Below are positions 9,213 through 18,116 of a stretch of 45,378 nt of DNA, in pieces. This DNA is from Acidobacteriota bacterium (GTDB taxonomy: Bacteria; Acidobacteriota; Terriglobia; Terriglobales; Acidobacteriaceae). The stretch spans positions 1 through 45,378 of the forward strand of contig QIAA01000111.1 of assembly GCA_003224905.1 (NCBI GenBank), written 5' to 3'. Numbering within the stretch: the stretch's first letter is position 1; each line of letters begins with the position of its first letter. Made by a program: the position numbers and the translations under genes. The notes under the pieces were generated by a model. That model had not been told where the DNA came from. It saw only the letters and a list, made by a program, of their open reading frames with translations, and searched no databases.

Positions 9213-10564
9213 GTTTGTCCTTTGATCTTGATTTTCGCTCCGTCCTTCAAATCTTGCGGGGCGGAGGAGATGACGTCCTCGCCGCCATTGAGACCTTCGA
9301 CAAGCTGGCCGCCGCTTCGCGGAGCCACAACACGGACTTCTCGCGCGAGCGCCTTCCCCTTAAAGGCGATGAAGACGATCTTCTTGCCCTCGCGATCGCG
9401 GATGGCGGTGCTAGGCACGAATACTCCCAGGTGTTGGGAACTCGCAGCTTGGCTGGGTTGATCGGCCAGGAACCGAACGGTCGAGTTCATTTCGGGGCGC
9501 AGGTAATCATCCGGATTCAGGATTTGAACCTTGACCTGAACCGTAGCCTTTTGGCGATTTGCCTCAGGCGAGATTTCCGCGATCTCACCTTTGTATTTAC
9601 GATCGGGAAAGGCATCGACACTAACTTCGGCTCTTTGTTTGGGGCCGAGCTTGGCAAAGTCGTCCTCGGCGATATCCAATTCCACCTGAATGTCATTGAG
9701 GTTAGCCAAAGAGAACACCGGGCGGGCCTGGCTGGCGAATTGTCCAGTGAGCAGCTCGCCCTTCTCGGCACTGCGCTCTAGAATGGTGCCGGTGATTGGC
9801 GCTCGAATGACTGTGGCATTGAGCTGCTCCTTCGCATACGCGGCCTGGCCCTCAGCCTGAATCAGAGCACCTTTTGCGCGCGAAATTTCTTCCTGCCGGG
9901 GACCAATCTCGGCCAGCCGATGAATCTGTTCCAGCGAGTGCGCCCGCTGCTGACTCGCCTCAAATCGAGCGCTTGCATCGTCCAGCGCCTGCTGGGAAAG
10001 CACGCCCTGGGCGACTAGATTTTTGGTGCGATCGAGCGTGATCTTGTCGTTAGCGGCAGTGGCGCGCGCTTCGCTCAGGTTGTGTTCCATCTGAAGAATT
10101 TCTTCTGGCCTCGAACCATTTTGTAGCTGTTCGAGTTGGGCGCGGGCGCTCTCTACCATGCCTCGCGCCTGATCGTACTGCGCCCTGAATTCCTGATCTT
10201 CCAGACGAACCAGAACCTGCCCTTCTTTAACCTTGTCGCCTTTTTCTACGCCTATCCACGCCACGCGGCCGGTGACTTTGGAATTGGCCTGAATCTTGTG
10301 GTGCGCGACGATATAGCCGGTGGCGGAAAGGATGGTTGCGCCGGCAGTGCTGCTGCTTTCTGCGGTGGCGCGTGCGACCTCGACCTCATGGACATCGCCG
10401 GAAAACAGGCGATAAGCGAACACGGACAGGCTCAGCAGCGCCACGACGACAATTCCAATAGTGATGATGCGCCTGGCCCACGGAGACGGCTCTCCACCTT
10501 CGGTGCGCTCCGAGCGGTCGATACGAAGGCTCTTCAGGTCGTCGTGTTTAGTGTCAATCGGCAT
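9209..10564 (-). CDS. Periplasmic membrane-fusion protein (HlyD/MacA-like)
   Basis: The protein has 451 residues. After a basic cytoplasmic tail there is one membrane helix (about 32-52, [20 protein letters not shown]). A split lipoyl/barrel-sandwich domain follows ([23 protein letters not shown] and later [15 protein letters not shown]), enclosing a long Ala/Gln/Glu-rich coiled-coil hairpin (about 125-230). The beta-barrel ([14 protein letters not shown]) and a membrane-proximal domain ([17 protein letters not shown]) end the chain. These are the adaptor domains that link an inner-membrane ABC pump to an outer-membrane channel. No TolC-like gene is in the window. The gene lies 36 bp after the second permease. 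Confidence 0.9.
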   Translation of the reverse strand: MPIDTKHDDLKSLRIDRSERTEGGEPSPWARRIITIGIVVVALLSLSVFAYRLFSGDVHEVEVARATAESSSTAGATILSATGYIVAHHKIQANSKVTGRVAWIGVEKGDKVKEGQVLVRLEDQEFRAQYDQARGMVESARAQLEQLQNGSRPEEILQMEHNLSEARATAANDKITLDRTKNLVAQGVLSQQALDDASARFEASQQRAHSLEQIHRLAEIGPRQEEISRAKGALIQAEGQAAYAKEQLNATVIRAPITGTILERSAEKGELLTGQFASQARPVFSLANLNDIQVELDIAEDDFAKLGPKQRAEVSVDAFPDRKYKGEIAEISPEANRQKATVQVKVQILNPDDYLRPEMNSTVRFLADQPSQAASSQHLGVFVPSTAIRDREGKKIVFIAFKGKALAREVRVVAPRSGGQLVEGLNGGEDVISSAPQDLKDGAKIKIKGQT

Positions 10565-10600
10565 AACGAAGTGTGTCGCAAAGCTTAGATTTATCTGATA

Positions 10601-11764
10601 TCAATCGCGCAACGCGGCCAGGATTTCACGGCGGGACGCATGCCAGGCCGGGAAAATTCCGCCAAAGAGTCCCATGATCAAGGCAAAAAGGATCGCATAC
10701 AGCACCACGCTCGGAGTCATCTGCAAGCCGAAAACCACCTCACTGAAGGTCGTCTGGTTTTGTGTTCCGGTGGTCATGCCGTTGAAGGGCAGCATCAGCA
10801 CAATCCCTGCAACAGCGCCGAGCAGCGAGAGCAGTATGGCTTCCAGCACGAAGGAAGTCAGAATGCTGGGGCGGGAAAATCCGATTACCCGCAGAGTCGC
10901 GATCTCGCGCGAGCGATACGCTACTGCTGCGTACATGGTATTCATTGCGGCGAAGCTCGAGCCAATCGCCATGATCACGGCCACGATCCATCCGATGAGC
11001 CTGATTACAGCCCCGGAACTGGTTTGCTTGGCGTAATACTCGGTCTCCAGCATGCTGTCCAGCTTAAGCCGTTGATCGTCAGTCACACGATTCTTCAGCG
11101 CTTCTGCAGCAACCGGGTCTGTAGCGCGCAAATAGGCGGAGCTATACACGCCCTGGCGGTCGAAATCCGAGGTCATCTGGTTGACGTCGCCCCAGATTTC
11201 GGATTCATAAGCGGTGCCGCCGGCGTCGAAGACACCGACAATCTGCCATTGGCCTTTACCGAACTCTATCGAGTCGCCCACGTTGGCATGTGTAAAACGC
11301 CTATGAATACTGCTGCTGACCACCACTTCGCGCTGCCCTGGGGTAAACCAGCGGCCCTGCGCCAGCTTCACGGTTGGACGCAATTCCAGGCCATCCTGCA
11401 TCATGCCGCGGACGGTGACGTTTACTTCGCCGGAACCATCTTTGCGGGGCAGCACGATCACAACTGTGATTTCGCCAGAGACGAGCGGTTCGCCGTGACG
11501 GTCGTTGGCGATGCCGGGAAGAGTCTTCAAAACCTGAAAATTATCCGATGGAAAGGGGCCGGTTAGCTCGCTGGTAGAGCCTTTGCGCAACACGAGCACG
11601 TTCAGGGGATTACCGCTGGTCACGAACGCCTTTTGCAATCCCGCGAGCAGGGCCATGATGAAGATGGCAGTCGTCACTGTGAGAGCGATGCCAAGGGCCG
11701 TCATGATGGTCAGACCCTTGCGCAGTTTCATGTTGCGGACGTTGTAGCTGATAGGAATGGCCAT
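10601..11764 (-). CDS. ABC transporter permease, FtsX/MacB type
   Basis: The protein has 387 residues and is the second gene of the operon, 9 bp after the first permease. An N-terminal helix (TIMTALGIALTVTTAIFIMALLAGL) is followed by a large periplasmic MacB-PCD-like domain (about 55-255), then three C-terminal helices (LIGWIVAVIMAIGSSFAAMNTM, FVLEAILLSLLGAVAGIVLML, VVLYAILFALIMGLFGGIFP). The cytoplasmic loop YRSREIATLRVIGFSR, which couples to the ATPase, is the FtsX-family hallmark. The C-terminal PAWHASRREILAALRD is also typical. Confidence 0.9.
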   Translation of the reverse strand: MAIPISYNVRNMKLRKGLTIMTALGIALTVTTAIFIMALLAGLQKAFVTSGNPLNVLVLRKGSTSELTGPFPSDNFQVLKTLPGIANDRHGEPLVSGEITVVIVLPRKDGSGEVNVTVRGMMQDGLELRPTVKLAQGRWFTPGQREVVVSSSIHRRFTHANVGDSIEFGKGQWQIVGVFDAGGTAYESEIWGDVNQMTSDFDRQGVYSSAYLRATDPVAAEALKNRVTDDQRLKLDSMLETEYYAKQTSSGAVIRLIGWIVAVIMAIGSSFAAMNTMYAAVAYRSREIATLRVIGFSRPSILTSFVLEAILLSLLGAVAGIVLMLPFNGMTTGTQNQTTFSEVVFGLQMTPSVVLYAILFALIMGLFGGIFPAWHASRREILAALRD

Positions 11765-11773
11765 ATTTTTCGG

Positions 11774-12916
11774 TCAGCCGATGTGGCGCAGGCCCTCCAC
11801 AATTTTCAAGCGAGAAGCGTTGTAGGCGGGAATGATGGCGCTGATGAACCCGACGATCGCCGCCGCGGTCCAGGCCACGAGCATAGTCGGTATAGTGACT
11901 TTTAATGCGCCGATGAAACCGCCGATCTTGCTCGCGCCTACTCCCAGAACGTAGGCAACCAGGGAACCCAGAATCCCGCCCACCAAGGCCAGAACGACCG
12001 CTTCGCTGACAAATAGGCCGAGAACGGTGCGGCGCGTGAAGCCCAGGGTCTTAAGCAGCGCAACTTCGCGGGTGCGCTCTCGGATTGACATAGCCATGGT
12101 ATTGGCGGAAACGAGGAGAATGGCGAATACCACGGCGCCACAAATACTAAGAATGAACGCTTTCACATTTCCCAGCATGGCCAGGAACCCAAGCTCGAAT
12201 GCTCGTTCGGTTTCGGTCCGGCTGGGCTGCGGCGAGTTGCGGAACGTGGCATCGATCGCCGCGCCGATCTTGGGGACGGATTCTGGCGAGTCCGCCAGGA
12301 TCGTGTAGAAGCCCTGCTTTCCCTTCATGTAGGGCACAGCCTCTTCCACATATTTCTGATTGAAGTAGAGAGAATTGGTGGGCTGAGGGGCATTGAAGAT
12401 GCCGCGAATAGTGAGTTCGAGATTCGTCGGGAAGATCGTGCCAGTAATAATGACTTTCTGTCCGACTTTCCAGCCATAATCCTGCGCCTTCTTCTCATCT
12501 ACGATGGCTCCGGCGCGGTCGTGCTGCCAGGCTTTGATCTGGTCGGCAGGAATCTGCCACTCTTTGTAGACCTCGAAAAACTCGTCAGGATCCGTTCCGA
12601 ACTGCGCAAAGAAGTTGCCGGACTTATCATCCTTGTAAATTCCGCCGAACCAGTTCTGGGGAAGCACGTGCGCCACACCGGGTATGGCGCGAATTTTCTC
12701 CCGGTAATAGCTCGGCATCGAAAAGGTTAACGACACCTTGTGGCGCGTAACCAGGCGCAACGCGGATTCCTCAGTGCCTTTGGCAAGGTAGAAGTTACGC
12801 CAGATGGCCATCATCAACGTGAGCAACAGCAATGAAAAGCCGATGCTGAGAACAGTGAGAATGCTGCGCCGCAGGTTGCGGAACGCGTTTTTGCGGACAA
12901 AGCCGGTCAGGGTCAT
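11774..12916 (-). CDS. ABC transporter permease, FtsX/MacB type
   Basis: The protein has 380 residues and is the first gene of the operon. The arrangement matches its neighbour: N-terminal helix (ILTVLSIGFSLLLLTLMMAIW), periplasmic domain, and three C-terminal helices (FILSICGAVVFAILLVSANT, LFVSEAVVLALVGGILGSLVAYVL, LVAWTAAAIVGFISAIIPAY). The coupling loop is IRERTREVALLKTLGFTRR. Two distinct permeases imply a heterodimeric transporter rather than the MacB homodimer with fused ATPase. Substrate unknown. The operon is divergent from the symporter gene. Confidence 0.9.
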   Translation of the reverse strand: MTLTGFVRKNAFRNLRRSILTVLSIGFSLLLLTLMMAIWRNFYLAKGTEESALRLVTRHKVSLTFSMPSYYREKIRAIPGVAHVLPQNWFGGIYKDDKSGNFFAQFGTDPDEFFEVYKEWQIPADQIKAWQHDRAGAIVDEKKAQDYGWKVGQKVIITGTIFPTNLELTIRGIFNAPQPTNSLYFNQKYVEEAVPYMKGKQGFYTILADSPESVPKIGAAIDATFRNSPQPSRTETERAFELGFLAMLGNVKAFILSICGAVVFAILLVSANTMAMSIRERTREVALLKTLGFTRRTVLGLFVSEAVVLALVGGILGSLVAYVLGVGASKIGGFIGALKVTIPTMLVAWTAAAIVGFISAIIPAYNASRLKIVEGLRHIG

Positions 12917-13314
12917 GATCGAACTCCGGGAATCAGGGCAAGACGGGCGGTGGTCGGCCAGATCCCAAACGTATTCTTAGAATAAAGCATTGGCACGAGT
13001 CGAACAACAATACGCGCTCTCCATTAACACTGGGCGAAACCGCTGAATTGTTAAGACGAAACTTTTCGCAGATCGTTATCGTGAAGCGCGAACCTGTTCA
13101 GTCCGCGAGTACTTCTACCATATATAACGGCTTTGCCCGGATAAAGGTTCCGGTCCGGAGATTCGGAAACCACTCTGGACAGATTGCGCGAACAATTATC
13201 CGTTGCGGTAAACGCAAAGACAAGGTAAAGTCTGCCGAATCAATTTTTTGAGAGTTCTCGGTGCAGTTGGCTGCGGAGTTGCGCCTGCTCAAAATTGATG
13301 ACCCAAGGAGCGAT
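12917..13314. other. Gene-free divergent intergenic region
   Basis: The 398 bp between the ABC operon and the symporter hold no ORF with protein-like composition and no tRNA or hairpin terminator that I can see. It should contain promoters for both directions. One plus-strand candidate is listed separately at 13203-13231. Confidence 0.6.
13203..13231 (+). promoter_or_regulatory. Candidate sigma70-type promoter for the symporter gene
   Basis: TTGCGG (13203-13208) and TAAAGT (13226-13231) are separated by exactly 17 nt, each with about four matches to the consensus. It would give a leader of about 75 nt before the ATG at 13315. Pattern only; matches of this quality occur by chance. Confidence 0.35.
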
Positions 13315-14994
13315 ATGAATCAAGCGACCGCCAACCTCGCGGGAATCGACATCGCCATCATTGTCGCCTACTTTCTGCTGATCTTCTGCATTGGCTTCTA
13401 CTTTGCTCGCCGCGGACGTACGTCCACCGATTATTTTCTAGCCAGCCGCAACGTAGGGTGGTTTGCCATTGGCGCTTCGCTCTTCGTCTCCAATATTTCG
13501 ACCGAACACTTCATCGGACTCTCCGGCTCAGGGGCGAGCACCGGCCTGGCAGTTGGGCACTTCGAATGGTGGGCATGTCTAATACTGCTCATCCTGGGAT
13601 GGGTGTTCGTGCCGTTTTACCTTCGTTCCAACGTGTTCACCATGCCGGAGTTCCTGGAACGCCGTTTCAGCCGGTCGTGCGCCGTGTATCTGGCCAGCAT
13701 TTCGATCATCGCCTATATCTTCACGAAAATTTCGGTGCAACTGTATGCCGCCAGTGTCGTGCTGGAGCGGGTGGCTGGGTGGCCACTGTGGAAGACAGCC
13801 ATTGTGTTGGTGATTGCAACTGGCGTTTACACGATTGCCGGCGGGCTGGCCGCGGTTATCTACACTGATATGGTGCAGACCATGATCCTGATTACCGGCG
13901 CGGTCATTCTCACCATTATTGGTCTCCACCGGGTGGGCGGCTTTGAGGCTTTGCGCGCGGCAGTGCCGCCAGACTATTTCCACATGATCAAGCCGCCAAG
14001 TGATGCAGCGTTTCCATGGACTGGTATCTTCTTTGGAGCACCCATCCTGGGCATCTGGTATTGGTGTACCGACCAGGTGATCGTACAGCGAGTCCTCTCC
14101 GCACGAGATGAAGGACACGCCAAGGCAGGCACTATCTTTGCCGGTTTTCTAAAGATCCTTCCCGTATTCATACTGGTGTTGCCGGGAATTATTGCGATCG
14201 CATTATTCCGCGATCTTTTCAACCTCGGCCCCAATGGCGAGGTTCTCAACCCGGACGCCGCTTATCCCACACTGATCCTCAACTTGTTGCCTGCTGGCTT
14301 GGTAGGCCTGGTGCTTGCGGCCTTGCTGGCTGCTGTAATGGGCGCAATGGCCTCGGTCTTCAACTCAGCCTCGACCCTGGTTACGCTGGACTTTTACAAA
14401 AAGATTAGGCCGGATGCGAGCGAGGCCAGACTCGTGAACATGGGCCGAATCGCAACCGCGGTGATGGTACTTCTTGGTTTATTGTGGGTACCCTTCATTC
14501 ATCTCATCAGCAGTCAGCTATACATCTATCTACAGAGCGTGCAGGCCTACATCAGCCCTCCTATTGCCGCCTGTTTTGTCTTCGGAATTCTATGGCCCAG
14601 GCTGAATGCCCAAGGCGCGATCACCTCTCTGCTGACCGGCTTTGTGTTGGGCGCAACGCGCTTTGTTCTTGAGCTGCGCGCTAAAGGTGGTAATCCCCCA
14701 AGTCCTACTCTGGCCTGGTTGGTCGACATGAATTTCCTGCACTATGCCATTTTCATGTTCGTGGTCTGCTCGCTCGTGCTTATCGTCGTAAGCCTGATGA
14801 CGCTCGCTCCCGAAAGGAAGAAATTGGCAGGCCTCACTTTTGCAACCGTGGACGAGAAGATGGACTTCGTACCCATCACACCAAGTGCCCAGTACAAGCC
14901 AGCAGCGGAGACTGCGCGTGAACACAGACTGAACGTGGTGTTTAGCTGGGCGCTGCTTTTGACTGTGATCGGGCTGTGGATTTACTTCCGGTAA
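13315..14994 (+). CDS. Sodium/solute symporter, SGLT-like (SSS family)
   Basis: The protein has 559 residues. The frame is open from 13261, but the ATG at 13315 has AAGGAG four nt upstream (13305-13310) and starts just before the first helix, so I chose it. About 13-14 membrane helices are visible. Family features include YFLASRNVGWFAIGASLF, FVSNISTEHFIGLSGSG (the sodium-site region of helix 1, close to vSGLT), FVPFYLRSNVFTMPEFLERRF, YTIAGGLAAVIYTDMVQ and WYWCTDQVIVQRVLSARD. It imports an organic solute, probably a sugar or related compound, using the sodium gradient. A hypothetical gene follows 6 bp downstream. Confidence 0.9.
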   Translation: MNQATANLAGIDIAIIVAYFLLIFCIGFYFARRGRTSTDYFLASRNVGWFAIGASLFVSNISTEHFIGLSGSGASTGLAVGHFEWWACLILLILGWVFVPFYLRSNVFTMPEFLERRFSRSCAVYLASISIIAYIFTKISVQLYAASVVLERVAGWPLWKTAIVLVIATGVYTIAGGLAAVIYTDMVQTMILITGAVILTIIGLHRVGGFEALRAAVPPDYFHMIKPPSDAAFPWTGIFFGAPILGIWYWCTDQVIVQRVLSARDEGHAKAGTIFAGFLKILPVFILVLPGIIAIALFRDLFNLGPNGEVLNPDAAYPTLILNLLPAGLVGLVLAALLAAVMGAMASVFNSASTLVTLDFYKKIRPDASEARLVNMGRIATAVMVLLGLLWVPFIHLISSQLYIYLQSVQAYISPPIAACFVFGILWPRLNAQGAITSLLTGFVLGATRFVLELRAKGGNPPSPTLAWLVDMNFLHYAIFMFVVCSLVLIVVSLMTLAPERKKLAGLTFATVDEKMDFVPITPSAQYKPAAETAREHRLNVVFSWALLLTVIGLWIYFR

Positions 14995-15000
14995 TCCCGG

Positions 15001-15552
15001 ATGGCTCGAATCCGCAGCTTGAGACCAAATGTAACTCGCGAGGCGGCGCTAGGAGAGTTTTCGCGAGGTACATTCAGCGCACTACAAACCGCGCTTTTCG
15101 GACCACTGCGTTCAATCGCCGACTTCTACATTCCCTTTCGGCTCTTTCAGGTAGAGATATTGAATCGCGGAAATCGCGACCAGCGTATTTTCGGGCTGGA
15201 CGCAGTCATCGGCGTTCTCGAGCTTTATCATTTCGAGCAGCTGCCAAGCGAGCGCGACGTAGTCTACTGCGAATCGCGTAACTGCGCGGAGACACTGTTG
15301 GAAGAGCCCCGAGCCAAAGAACTGTTAATAATGAAGGTTCGGCGCCTCGTCTTCAGCGCCGGGTTTTTCCGGATAAGAAATCTCAGCATCAGCGCTCAGC
15401 CAATCGCGGGCGAGATCCATGTTCCTTATTGGGTAGGTTTCCGGGGAAGAGGTGCGCACGCCCACGCGCAGCTGATGGACGCAGTAAGGCGTCGAGTGGA
15501 AGGTGCGAAGGTCCGTCATCTGCTGAAAGCCTGGCTGACGGAAACGCATTGA
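15001..15552 (+). CDS. Conserved-looking hypothetical protein
   Basis: The protein has 183 residues and starts 6 nt after the symporter stop, so it is probably co-transcribed. It has no signal peptide and no membrane helix. The sequence is mixed alpha/beta with a hydrophobic core (ADFYIPFRLFQVEI, FGLDAVIGVLELYHFEQLP, EIHVPYWVGFRGRG) and a basic C-terminal helix (MDAVRRRVEGAKVRHLLKAWL). Composition and codon use look coding. I do not recognise a domain and assign no function. The start could also lie a few codons downstream, as no clear ribosome site precedes the ATG. Confidence 0.6.
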   Translation: MARIRSLRPNVTREAALGEFSRGTFSALQTALFGPLRSIADFYIPFRLFQVEILNRGNRDQRIFGLDAVIGVLELYHFEQLPSERDVVYCESRNCAETLLEEPRAKELLIMKVRRLVFSAGFFRIRNLSISAQPIAGEIHVPYWVGFRGRGAHAHAQLMDAVRRRVEGAKVRHLLKAWLTETH

Positions 15553-15742
15553 TGTTGGGACTTCGGTCAAGTCTTGTGTTTCACCCAGGACCGGCCCCAA
15601 ATCACGTTCGACATCCGGTCGTGCACCCTTTCTTTTCAGTACTTTGGTAACTCCCAACCAATCTCGTGTCGGGCTATTCTTACCCTGATTCTCCCCCAAT
15701 AGAGCGCGCTCGGCTGCCTACAGGGGCGAGGCTATTAGAACA

Positions 15743-18046
15743 ATGTCCAACAAAATCGGTCGATTCGAGATTCTTAGCGAAATCACACGTTCCGAGACTG
15801 GGGCCGTCTACAAGGTGTCCGATCCGGAGAGCGGCCAGACCGTGGCTCTCAAAACTTTGCAGTTGCCCCTGCTCGGCGATCAGGCCGGAGTGCTGGTGCA
15901 ACGCATTCTGCAGGAGGCCGCCGGCATCAGGGTGCTAGGCAGCCACAACATTGCTCAACTTTTCGGCGCCGAAGAAATCGATGGCCAATTTTGTGCTGCC
16001 ATGGAGTACGTGCAGGGAAACAGCATTGCCACCATGCTGGCGCGAAGAGAAGGCTTCTCGATCTGGGATTTGCAGGACATCACTCGCCAGGCTTGCCAGG
16101 GGCTGGATCATGCCCACTCTCACAACGTGGCGCATTACAGCCTTGAGCCAGCGAAGATCATGGTTGCCTGGGACGGCACCGTAAAGCTTCTCAGCTTCGG
16201 GATCTCAAGCATGGGAGCGTTTGGCTGGCACGCCGCAGGAAAGCCGATTGAAGTCCTCTATTACATGTCGCCGGAGCAAATACGAGGAGAGCCTGTCGAC
16301 GCTCGGTCCAATCTTTTCAGCTTGGCCGCGATCCTCTATGAAATGGTCACCGACCAGAAGGCATTTCCCGGGGAGGATGCCGATCGCGTTAGTCAACAGA
16401 TACTGAAGCAGATGCCGCCACCGCCCGACCAGCTAAATCGGAAGCTCCAACCGGCGTTGAGCCAGGTGATCATGAAAGCCCTGGCGAAGGCGCCGGAAGC
16501 GCGTTACCAGAACGGCCAGGAGTTGGTCAACGGCCTCGAGAACTGCAAGTCGGGAGCGGCGACCAAGTCCCCGGCAAAGAAATCTTCCGAACCTGGGTCA
16601 CAAGGCGCCGCAGCTGAGCATGCAGACACATTGCCGGTGAAGAAGTCGGCTGCAGCAGCAGTTGGGACGGCGAGCGCAAATGCGACGTCAGCGCATTCAA
16701 CTGGAGCGCCGAAACGTCAGTCGGAGCCACCCCCGGCGCCAGCAGCACATCTCTCGGCCACCGTGGTTGAACCTGAAAAAGCGGTTCCAAGCTTCCGGGT
16801 CGATCCGACTATGGTTCAGGGCAGCAAAGTTGCCGGTAAAAATGTGAGTTTTTCGGACGTGACTGAGTTGCCTCCATTGAAAGAAGAGTATGTGGCCCCA
16901 CCCCCGCTGGCCCACGAACCGGTTGATCCCACACCGGTGGCTCCGTTGCGGCAGATTGAGCCAGCAAAACCTAAACTTCCTCCTCGGCAGGTTGCAAGAA
17001 AAGCAGTTTCCGAGATTAAGAAGACACCGCCGAAGCTTTTTATCTATTCAATCGGAGGCGCAGCTGCCTTGATCCTGCTGGTGATTACCATCATCGCCCT
17101 CCGCATTCATTCCGACAGCTCTGGCGAGGAAGGCTCGTCAGCAGTTCCAACCACAAGCAAGGCCCCCGACTCCGCGGCAACCGTTGAGCCAGCAGCATCA
17201 AATACGCCAAAGGGGACCGCTGCCCTTCGTGCCGCCGCGCCGGAACATATTGTTGCTGGTGACGCACGTCAGATTTCTGTCAGGCCTAAATACAAACTAC
17301 GCAAGGCCGCGGTTGCGGCCGCTCCTGTGGTTGTGCCCGGTCAGCTGACTGTGAACTCCACCCCAGAGGGCGCAGAGATCCATGTTGACGACCAAACCGA
17401 CGCCAGCTGGGTGACCCCGTTCAACATGACCGGCCTGATGCCTGGCGCCCACACCGTCCGGGTCAGCAAGCCAGGCTATTCGTCCGAAACTCGAACCATC
17501 GAAGTAGCTTCGAACAGCAAATCATTTCTAGTCGTGCAATTGGCACAAGTCAGCGCCACGGCGCTTGTGTCCAGCGAACCGGCAGGTGCGAGCCTTTTCA
17601 TGGACGGCAAAGACACCGGGCGGGTTACTCCGGTCCAGCTCTCCGTGGACAAGCCCGGCACTCACACGTTCACGCTGAAAAAGCAGGGATATCTCGAGGA
17701 GAACACAACGGCAACGCTGCAATCAGCGCAGACATTCCACTTCTCGCCGACATTGAAAGCTCTTGGCACAACTGACGATATCAAGATTGGCGGCAAATTT
17801 AAGAAGTTGTTCGGCGGTGGAGACACAAGCGGCATGGTCGCCGTCAGCGTCAAGACTCAACCCAAGGGCGCTCAGATCGCGGTTAACAACCGCATCGTCG
17901 ACAAACCTTCGCCGGTTGAGTTCTATCTCAATCCGGGCACATACGTGGTCGACATCACTATGTCTGGATATCGGAAGGTCCATCGCGTCATCGAAGTTCA
18001 AAAGGGGGCCAAAATCGCGATGGACGAAACCATGGTGCGGGAATAG
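15743..18046 (+). CDS. Predicted pseudokinase with membrane helix and three PEGA domains
   Basis: The protein has 767 residues. Residues 7-270 have the Hanks kinase fold, with Lys37 in VALK, EYVQGNS at the hinge and MSPEQ at 175-179. The catalytic positions are lost: HRD is HYS (131-133), the following Lys is Glu (SLEP), DFG is SFG (151-153), the helix-F Asp is Asn190 and the Gly loop is RSETGAVY. It should therefore not phosphorylate by the normal mechanism. A Pro/Ala/Lys-rich linker (about 275-430) leads to one membrane helix (about 434-457), another disordered stretch, and three extracytoplasmic PEGA repeats starting near 532, 603 and 697 (STPEGAEIHVDD, SEPAGASLFMDG, TQPKGAQIAVNN). A scaffold or signalling role at the envelope is likely. 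Confidence 0.85.
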   Translation: MSNKIGRFEILSEITRSETGAVYKVSDPESGQTVALKTLQLPLLGDQAGVLVQRILQEAAGIRVLGSHNIAQLFGAEEIDGQFCAAMEYVQGNSIATMLARREGFSIWDLQDITRQACQGLDHAHSHNVAHYSLEPAKIMVAWDGTVKLLSFGISSMGAFGWHAAGKPIEVLYYMSPEQIRGEPVDARSNLFSLAAILYEMVTDQKAFPGEDADRVSQQILKQMPPPPDQLNRKLQPALSQVIMKALAKAPEARYQNGQELVNGLENCKSGAATKSPAKKSSEPGSQGAAAEHADTLPVKKSAAAAVGTASANATSAHSTGAPKRQSEPPPAPAAHLSATVVEPEKAVPSFRVDPTMVQGSKVAGKNVSFSDVTELPPLKEEYVAPPPLAHEPVDPTPVAPLRQIEPAKPKLPPRQVARKAVSEIKKTPPKLFIYSIGGAAALILLVITIIALRIHSDSSGEEGSSAVPTTSKAPDSAATVEPAASNTPKGTAALRAAAPEHIVAGDARQISVRPKYKLRKAAVAAAPVVVPGQLTVNSTPEGAEIHVDDQTDASWVTPFNMTGLMPGAHTVRVSKPGYSSETRTIEVASNSKSFLVVQLAQVSATALVSSEPAGASLFMDGKDTGRVTPVQLSVDKPGTHTFTLKKQGYLEENTTATLQSAQTFHFSPTLKALGTTDDIKIGGKFKKLFGGGDTSGMVAVSVKTQPKGAQIAVNNRIVDKPSPVEFYLNPGTYVVDITMSGYRKVHRVIEVQKGAKIAMDETMVRE

Positions 18047-18116
18047 GGCAGCATTACTTGCAGAAAAATCGGCCCGCCTCCAATCGGAAACGGGGCCCGA
18101 CTGCTTTCATACCATT

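Noticed and set aside
10640..11566. 308-codon plus-strand ORF
   Set aside because: Antisense to the second ABC permease, with His/Gln-rich shadow composition.
13048..13251. 67-codon ORF in the divergent intergenic region
   Set aside because: No ribosome site, no family likeness, and it overlaps the best promoter candidate.
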